DNA of 12,792 bases from AB-629-J13 sp964518835. GTDB lineage: Bacteria; Fidelibacterota; Marinisomatia; Marinisomatales; AB-629-J13. The notes below the pieces were generated by a model, which was not told where the DNA came from, searched no databases, and was given only the letters and a program-made list of their open reading frames with translations. The position numbers and the translations under genes are program-made. Shown piece by piece: positions 7,680 through 12,792 of this stretch (position 1 is the stretch's first letter; each line of letters opens with the position of its first letter). Where the stretch lies: positions 1 to 12,792 of the forward strand of contig CAZFKU010000040.1 in the NCBI GenBank assembly GCA_964518835.1, in the 5' to 3' direction.

Positions 7680-9462
7680 ATGAATATAATCTATTTTATT
7701 TTAATTAATTCNNNNNNNNNNNNNNNNNNNNNNNNNNNNNNNNNNNNNNNNNNNNNNNNNNNNNNNNNNNNNNNNNNNNNNNNNNNNNNNNNNNNNNNNN
7801 NNNNNNNNNNNTGTATCTGGAAAAGGGCGTATTCAGCTTTGGAAAATTATTCATGGATACAAAAATGTATTTGGGGTGAAAGAAACACGGAATTATGGAG
7901 ATTCAGGAAGTTGCAATAACAATGTTAACTGTCCGGAAGGGGACCCGTGGCAGGATCATAACCGATCAGTTGCAATGATCTTAACCGCAGGGGGATCAAG
8001 GATTTGTTCTGGAGCGTTAATCAATAATGTAAGGCAGGATCAAACTCAATACTTTCTCACTGCCAACCATTGTTTAGGTGGTAATAATAACTGGATTTTT
8101 ATGTTTAATTATGAAAGTCCCGGATGTTCAAATCAAAATGGGCCCACCAACCAAACGGTCCAAGGTTCTATACTGAGAGCAAGCAGATCTACTTCAGATT
8201 TTGCATTATTGGAATTGACCGAAACGATTCCATCTTCTTATAATGTAAATTATGCCGGATGGTCAGCTGTGAATACACCTCCGCAAGATCCGGTTTGCAT
8301 ACATCACCCTTCAGGAGATATTAAGAAAATTTCGTTCGATTATGATGCCGGTGTGTCCGATGGATGGAGTAATAATGATGGCTCACATTGGAGAATTGTG
8401 AGTTGGGAGGACGGTACTACAGAGCCCGGGTCATCCGGTGCTCCGTTATTTGATGATAATTATAGAATTGTCGGGCAACTTCATGGGGGACAAGCATCCT
8501 GTTCCTTTAATTTTAACGATTATTTCGGGAAGTTCTCTGCATCATGGGACTGGGGAAACAATTCCTCTTCCCGCTTGAAAGACTGGTTGGATCCGGACAA
8601 TACCGGAACATTAATTTTGGACAGTTATGACACCGGTTCTACTGCGGAATTAACCTACACCCCATCAGAAATGGAATTCACCATGGGATCGGACGAAACT
8701 GATCATCAGACGCTTCTTATTATAAATTCAGGCGAAGAAGGATCTGTATTAATTTTTGAAATTGATGAAAATACCGGGTGGATCAGTGTAAATCCCATAG
8801 ATGGTGAAATAGATAGTGGGATGTCCCAAAATATTGTGGTGACAGTGAATACTAACGGAATGAATGAAGGATATTATCAGGGAACTATTTCCATTTCCAG
8901 CAATGTTGGTAATTTTGAGATTCCTGTTTACCTCACAGTTTCAGGTATGATTAACATTGATCAAGAATATTTTTATGGTTGGAATTTGGTAGGAATCCCT
9001 GTTGAATCAGAATCCACCTTCTATCTGGATATTTTTCCTGATGCAGTTACAGGCACAATGTATAGTTTCATTTCCGGATTTGGATATCAAGCGGAGGAAA
9101 ATCTGGAGACAGGCACAGGATATTGGTTAAGAATGTCCCAAAATAATACCATTACCTTTGCGGGTGGTGAGATCAATGAATTAATAATCCCTCTTTTGGA
9201 AGGATGGAATCTCATATCGGGAATTTCCAATCCTGTATCAACAGGCAGTCTCATTGATCCATCTGGACTAATTGTCTCCAACTCGATTTATGGATATAAT
9301 TCAGGGTATTTTGTACCTGAAAATTTCGAGCCGGGAAAAGCCTATTGGCTGAGAAGTTCCGGGGTTGGAAATATCGTTTTGACTTCTACAAGTACAGAGT
9401 CTAACAGGAGAATTGGGTCATTTATATCGAATGGGAAAAATTCATTAAGAATTTTAGATTGA
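7680..9462 (+). CDS. Lysyl-endopeptidase-like serine protease, interrupted by scaffold gap, lacking T9SS tail
   Basis: The start is the ATG at 7680, giving MNIIYFILIN just before the N gap; it matches the signal peptide of the paralogue at 9498 (MKIVYILLIST). After the gap the frame resumes at 7813 with VSGKGRIQLWKIIHGYKNVFG, aligning with paralogue residue 160. The trypsin-fold triad is intact: His in LTANHC (8068), Asp in TSDFALLEL (8197), Ser in TEPGSSGAP (8434). TEPGSSG...GQLHGG is typical of lysyl endopeptidases (Achromobacter protease I type, which cleaves after Lys). A BACON-like domain (about 8640-8940) and a WNL module (about 8977-9383) follow. The protein stops at TGA 9460 after NSLRILD, where the paralogue continues into linker and T9SS tail. 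The propeptide is missing from the assembly. With 100 Ns the two parts are out of frame, an artefact of the placeholder gap. Confidence 0.85.
7712..7811. other. Scaffold gap of exactly 100 N
   Basis: A round-number run of Ns, so probably a placeholder rather than a measured length. By alignment to the paralogue (7680 with 9498, 7812 with 9974) about 444 nt are missing. A length divisible by three is required to keep the protease in frame, and 444 fits. Confidence 0.9.
7812..8696 (+). repeat. Copy 1 of tandem protease gene duplication
   Basis: The protease-domain DNA here is closely similar to 9974-10858, with long stretches identical at the amino-acid level (for example DIKKISFDYDAGVSDGWS and VGQLHGGQASCSFNFNDY). 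Similarity falls off after the protease domain. Confidence 0.85.
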
Positions 9463-9484
9463 CCATTTTAATTCAATTTTTTAT

Positions 9485-9491
9485 AAAGGAG
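9485..9491 (+). promoter_or_regulatory. Ribosome binding site of the second protease
   Basis: AAAGGAG lies 6 nt before the ATG at 9498. It fixes the start and is the clearest ribosome binding site in the window. Confidence 0.75.
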
Positions 9492-9497
9492 ACAAGC

Positions 9498-12400
9498 ATG
9501 AAAATAGTCTATATCCTTCTCATCAGTACTTTCATTTATTCCCAGGTGAGTAAAGGAGGTACTCCAATCAGTTTTAAAGAATCACTTTCTCCTGCAGTAG
9601 AATTGGTTACAATGGAGCCGTTTGACATTGCGTCAATGTTGGAGGAAGATAAGACAGCTGGAAAGGATGTTCCCTTTCGATTCGGACACGGGATGGAGGT
9701 CATGTATGACCTTTTATCATCAGGAACATGGGAGACACTTCCAAGTGGAGACCAAGTATGGAGACTATCCGTCAGTTCACCCGGTGCATATTCCATCAAT
9801 ATCATCTATGATGATTTTTTCATGCCGCCCGGGGGTAAATTTTTTGTTTACAGTGAAGACAAAAGCTACGTAATCGGAGCTTTTACCGAAGAAAATAATA
9901 AAGAAGACGGAGTCTTCGCAACCCAGCCTGTTCCGGGAGATCGCATCATCCTTGAGTATGTGGAACCGGCTGAAGTTGAAGGGCAGGGGCGGATTCGTTT
10001 GTGGAGAGTTATTCATGCCTACCGCAACCTGTTTGGATTTAAAAACACCCGGGATTACGGAGATTCGGGAACATGTAACAACAATGTGAATTGCCCAGAA
10101 GGAATTCTCTGGCAGGATCATAACCGGGCAGTGGCAATGATATTGACTTCTGGTGGATCAAGACTCTGCAGCGGAGCCCTTGTGAATAATGTGCGACAAG
10201 ATCAGACGCAATATTTTTTAACTGCCGATCATTGTCTGGGAGGTAATAATACCTGGATTTTTATGTTTAATTATGAGAGTCCAACCTGTGCAAATCAGAA
10301 TGGTCCCACCAACCAGACGGTTCAGGGTTCTGTCCTGCGGGCAAGCAGGTCCACGTCTGATTTTTCGCTATTGGAATTGACCGAAACCATACCATTTACT
10401 TACAATGTGAATTATGCAGGATGGTCTGCAGAAGATGTGGCTCCTCAACAGCCGGTGGGAATTCATCATCCATCCGGGGATATTAAGAAAATTTCATTCG
10501 ATTATGATGCCGGTGTCTCTGACGGATGGAGCGGAAATGACGGTTCCCATTGGCGGGTTATAGAATGGGATGACGGCACCACCGAACCCGGTTCCTCCGG
10601 TTCACCTTTGTTCGATAATAATTACCGAATTGTAGGTCAGCTTCATGGCGGACAGGCATCCTGCTCCTTTAATTTTAATGATTATTACGGAAAATTTTCT
10701 GCCTCATGGGACTGGGGAGGCAGTTCTTCCAATCAATTAAAAGACTGGCTCGATCCGGACAATACCGGTACACTGGTACTGGACAGTTATGAAACAGGTT
10801 CATTAGCGGAATTAACATACAGTCCCGGATCCATGGAATTTAATTTGGAACAGGGGGAAACTGGAACGCAGTCCCTCACCTTAACCAATACCGGTGAAGA
10901 AGAATCTGTTCTTAGTTATGTCACCGGAGTTGCACCTTTTTCTCAAGTGGGAGGGGGACCCGATTCATATGGAATGACCTGGTCGGATTCTGACATTGAA
11001 ACAAATATTGATTATGGATGGATTGATATTTCTGACACAGGTCTGCTCATTTCTTTTAACCACAATGACAATGCTGAAGGTCCGTTTGAGATTGGATTTG
11101 ATTTCCCTTTCTACGGACAGGAATATGAACAATATATCATCAGCCCAAATGGCTGGATTGGATTTGGAAACGATAACAACGAGTGGGATAATAGCACCAT
11201 ACCTTCTTCTTCTGCACCCAATCCGGCAATTTTCGGATTTTGGGATGATTTAAATCCGGTGAACGATAATTGTGATGAATATTGTTCCGGAAATGTTTAT
11301 ACCCACAGTAATGTAGAACGGTTGGTTGTGTGGTTTGATGAGGTGGCTCATTGGTGGAACGAATATCCGGACAGTTATTACGATTTTCAGTTTGTATTAT
11401 ATCCATCCGGGACTGTTCAGCTTAATTACAGGTCCATAATCGGGACTCACTCTGCTACCATCGGGATGCAGAATTCCAATGGTTCAACTGGACTTCAAGT
11501 TAGCTTCAATAATGACTATGTCCATGAAGATTTATCTCTATTGTTCTCAAAAGGACCCGAATGGCTCACAGTAACTCCAACTGAAGGAGAAATTGACTAT
11601 GGAATGTCTGAAAATGCAACAGTTACAGCAAATACCACTGGATTGGATGCAGGAGAATTTCAGGGGTATGTCTCTATTTTCAGCAATGGAGGTGCCGCCA
11701 GTATTCCTGTTGGACTTAACGTTGGTTCCGGAACGATAACTATAACCCGGGATTATGCAATTGACTGGAATCTTGTGGGACTTCCTCTCATAACCGATTC
11801 TAATTTATACATTGATATCTTTCCCCATGCAATAACAAATACACTTTTCAGTTTCGTTTCGGGATCAGGATATGAGCAAAATGAAGTCATGGAATTGGGA
11901 ACGGGATACTGGTTGAGGATGTCACAGGATAATTCCACATCATTTACCGGTGACCCGGTTGGTCAGCTCACTGTGTCTCTGGTAGAAGGATGGAATCTCA
12001 TCTCCGGAATAACTAATTCTGTTTCTGTTGAATCCATTATTGATCCTTCAGGGCTTATTGTCCCCAACACTATTTACGGATACAACCAGGGATATTATCT
12101 ACCGGAAAATATTGAACCGGGAAAAGCCTACTGGCTGAGAAGTTTCGGGGACGGTACAATTGTTTTGTCTGCGACTACAAGAGAGACAAACAAAGTGTTT
12201 ATCGTCCAGGAACCAGCAGAGGCAAATACATTAAAAATAGGTGGTCAAAAGCTATATTTTGGAGACAAAATAGAAGTGGAAAACCTGCTGAGTTTTAGTC
12301 TTCCTCCCAAACCCCCTGCTCCATCCACAGACATCCGCTTCTCCGGAGACACTAAACTTTGCACATCGGACGAATGTTTGATAGAAGTGATGAATGATGG

Positions 12401-12792
12401 AATTCCACTTACAATTGAATGTGAAATAAAAGATGGTGAAACTTGGGAAATAGTTGATGAAAGTGGGAATGTGTTTAATTGCGAAGGTGTTCAGGTGTTA
12501 GATTTTGGTGGTAAATCGGAAACCTTTGTTTTAAGAAAATCCACTTCACCCAAAATTCCAACAGAGTTCGCCCTCCATCCTGCTCATCCCAATCCATTTA
12601 ATCCGTTAACGGTGATTCAATTTTCAATCGCCGAATTGTCCCATGTAAATTTGTCCATTTACGACATTAAAGGGCGATTAGTTGAAACACTTGTAAATGA
12701 AAAGTTTTTAGAGGGGAATCACCAAATTCAGTGGAATGCATCAGGATTTCCAAGCGGGATTTATTTCATTCAATTTTCATCCGGTGAATTGA
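9498..12792 (+). CDS. Lysyl-endopeptidase-like serine protease with T9SS sorting domain (3' end off window)
   Basis: At least 1098 aa; the frame is open to the last base, and the TGA at 12790 is in another frame. The signal peptide is MKIVYILLISTFIYSQ. Residues about 20-165 form a propeptide-like region (WRLSVSSPGAYSINIIYDDF). The protease domain, about 170-430, has His245 (LTADHC), Asp288 (TSDFSLLEL) and Ser367 (TEPGSSGSP), then GQLHGG. This matches lysyl endopeptidases, which cleave after Lys. A BACON-like domain is split by an inserted 212-aa beta-rich domain at about 476-687 (PFEIGFDFPFYG, SPNGWIGF, FWDDL). A WNL module (Trp757, Trp832) follows, then the SFSLPPKPP linker and a T9SS sorting domain from 1021 (PTEFALHPAHPNPFNP). 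Only a few residues should be missing. It starts 35 nt after the preceding paralogue, so the two are probably co-transcribed. Confidence 0.93.
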   Translation, partial: MKIVYILLISTFIYSQVSKGGTPISFKESLSPAVELVTMEPFDIASMLEEDKTAGKDVPFRFGHGMEVMYDLLSSGTWETLPSGDQVWRLSVSSPGAYSINIIYDDFFMPPGGKFFVYSEDKSYVIGAFTEENNKEDGVFATQPVPGDRIILEYVEPAEVEGQGRIRLWRVIHAYRNLFGFKNTRDYGDSGTCNNNVNCPEGILWQDHNRAVAMILTSGGSRLCSGALVNNVRQDQTQYFLTADHCLGGNNTWIFMFNYESPTCANQNGPTNQTVQGSVLRASRSTSDFSLLELTETIPFTYNVNYAGWSAEDVAPQQPVGIHHPSGDIKKISFDYDAGVSDGWSGNDGSHWRVIEWDDGTTEPGSSGSPLFDNNYRIVGQLHGGQASCSFNFNDYYGKFSASWDWGGSSSNQLKDWLDPDNTGTLVLDSYETGSLAELTYSPGSMEFNLEQGETGTQSLTLTNTGEEESVLSYVTGVAPFSQVGGGPDSYGMTWSDSDIETNIDYGWIDISDTGLLISFNHNDNAEGPFEIGFDFPFYGQEYEQYIISPNGWIGFGNDNNEWDNSTIPSSSAPNPAIFGFWDDLNPVNDNCDEYCSGNVYTHSNVERLVVWFDEVAHWWNEYPDSYYDFQFVLYPSGTVQLNYRSIIGTHSATIGMQNSNGSTGLQVSFNNDYVHEDLSLLFSKGPEWLTVTPTEGEIDYGMSENATVTANTTGLDAGEFQGYVSIFSNGGAASIPVGLNVGSGTITITRDYAIDWNLVGLPLITDSNLYIDIFPHAITNTLFSFVSGSGYEQNEVMELGTGYWLRMSQDNSTSFTGDPVGQLTVSLVEGWNLISGITNSVSVESIIDPSGLIVPNTIYGYNQGYYLPENIEPGKAYWLRSFGDGTIVLSATTRETNKVFIVQEPAEANTLKIGGQKLYFGDKIEVENLLSFSLPPKPPAPSTDIRFSGDTKLCTSDECLIEVMNDGIPLTIECEIKDGETWEIVDESGNVFNCEGVQVLDFGGKSETFVLRKSTSPKIPTEFALHPAHPNPFNPLTVIQFSIAELSHVNLSIYDIKGRLVETLVNEKFLEGNHQIQWNASGFPSGIYFIQFSSGEL
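9974..10858 (+). repeat. Copy 2 of tandem protease gene duplication
   Basis: This is the paralogous partner of 7812-8696. The catalytic domains are collinear without large gaps. The copies differ downstream: this one has a 212-aa domain insertion and keeps the T9SS tail. Confidence 0.85.

Noticed and set aside
12790..12792. TGA at the right edge as the stop of the second protease
   Set aside because: It is out of frame; the protease frame reads ...SGEL and is still open.
1..12792. tRNA, rRNA, CRISPR arrays, insertion sequences
   Set aside because: I looked for cloverleaf-like, spaced-repeat and transposase signals and saw none. The only large repeat is the protease duplication.

Overview
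The window looks like a piece of a metagenome-assembled genome: it is AT-rich, with a 100-N scaffold gap at 7712-7811. Several proteins are large, secreted and multidomain, and two carry a C-terminal type IX secretion (T9SS) sorting domain of the 'HPNPFNP...IYDI.GR.V.TL...W.A..F.SG.YF' type. That style is common in Candidatus Marinimicrobia (SAR406) and related Fibrobacteres-Chlorobi-Bacteroidetes lineages. The assignment rests on protein style only; there is no rRNA or other marker here.

Layout. 27-4100 (+) is a 1357-aa M12B-type (reprolysin-like) metalloprotease with a LamG domain and a T9SS sorting domain. 4218-4526 (+) is a small DUF962/Mpo1-like membrane protein. 4655-5164 (-) is a small lipoprotein with a His/Gly-rich repeat tail, and a probable terminator lies between these two convergent genes. 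From 5405 to the right edge all genes point the same way with gaps of 14-35 nt, so they probably form one operon: a secreted protein with an EEVLHTINH motif (5405-6676), an outer-membrane beta-barrel-like protein (6691-7656), and two tandem lysyl-endopeptidase-like serine proteases (7680-9462, interrupted by the N gap, and 9498 to beyond the edge).

The most striking item is 6691-7656. Read in one frame from a GTG start with a ribosome binding site, it gives a clean signal peptide, then UGA-Pro-Leu-UGA, then uninterrupted coding sequence for the barrel. The two UGAs are spaced exactly like a CxxC motif at the start of the mature protein. A GC-rich hairpin with a GGUC apical loop begins right after them, in the position of a bacterial SECIS element. 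I infer a selenoprotein with a UxxU motif at the exported N-terminus of an outer-membrane protein. Ordinary gene calling would drop the first 77 codons and start at the internal ATG at 6922.

The secreted proteins share a construction kit: a roughly 130-aa two-lobed 'WNLVG...WNLIS' module in all four, a BACON/Ig-like domain that in two of them hosts a different inserted domain at the same position, and a common linker plus T9SS tail in two of the four. Together they look like an extracellular proteolysis set of a particle- or protein-degrading marine heterotroph. The role of the barrel selenoprotein among them is unknown.
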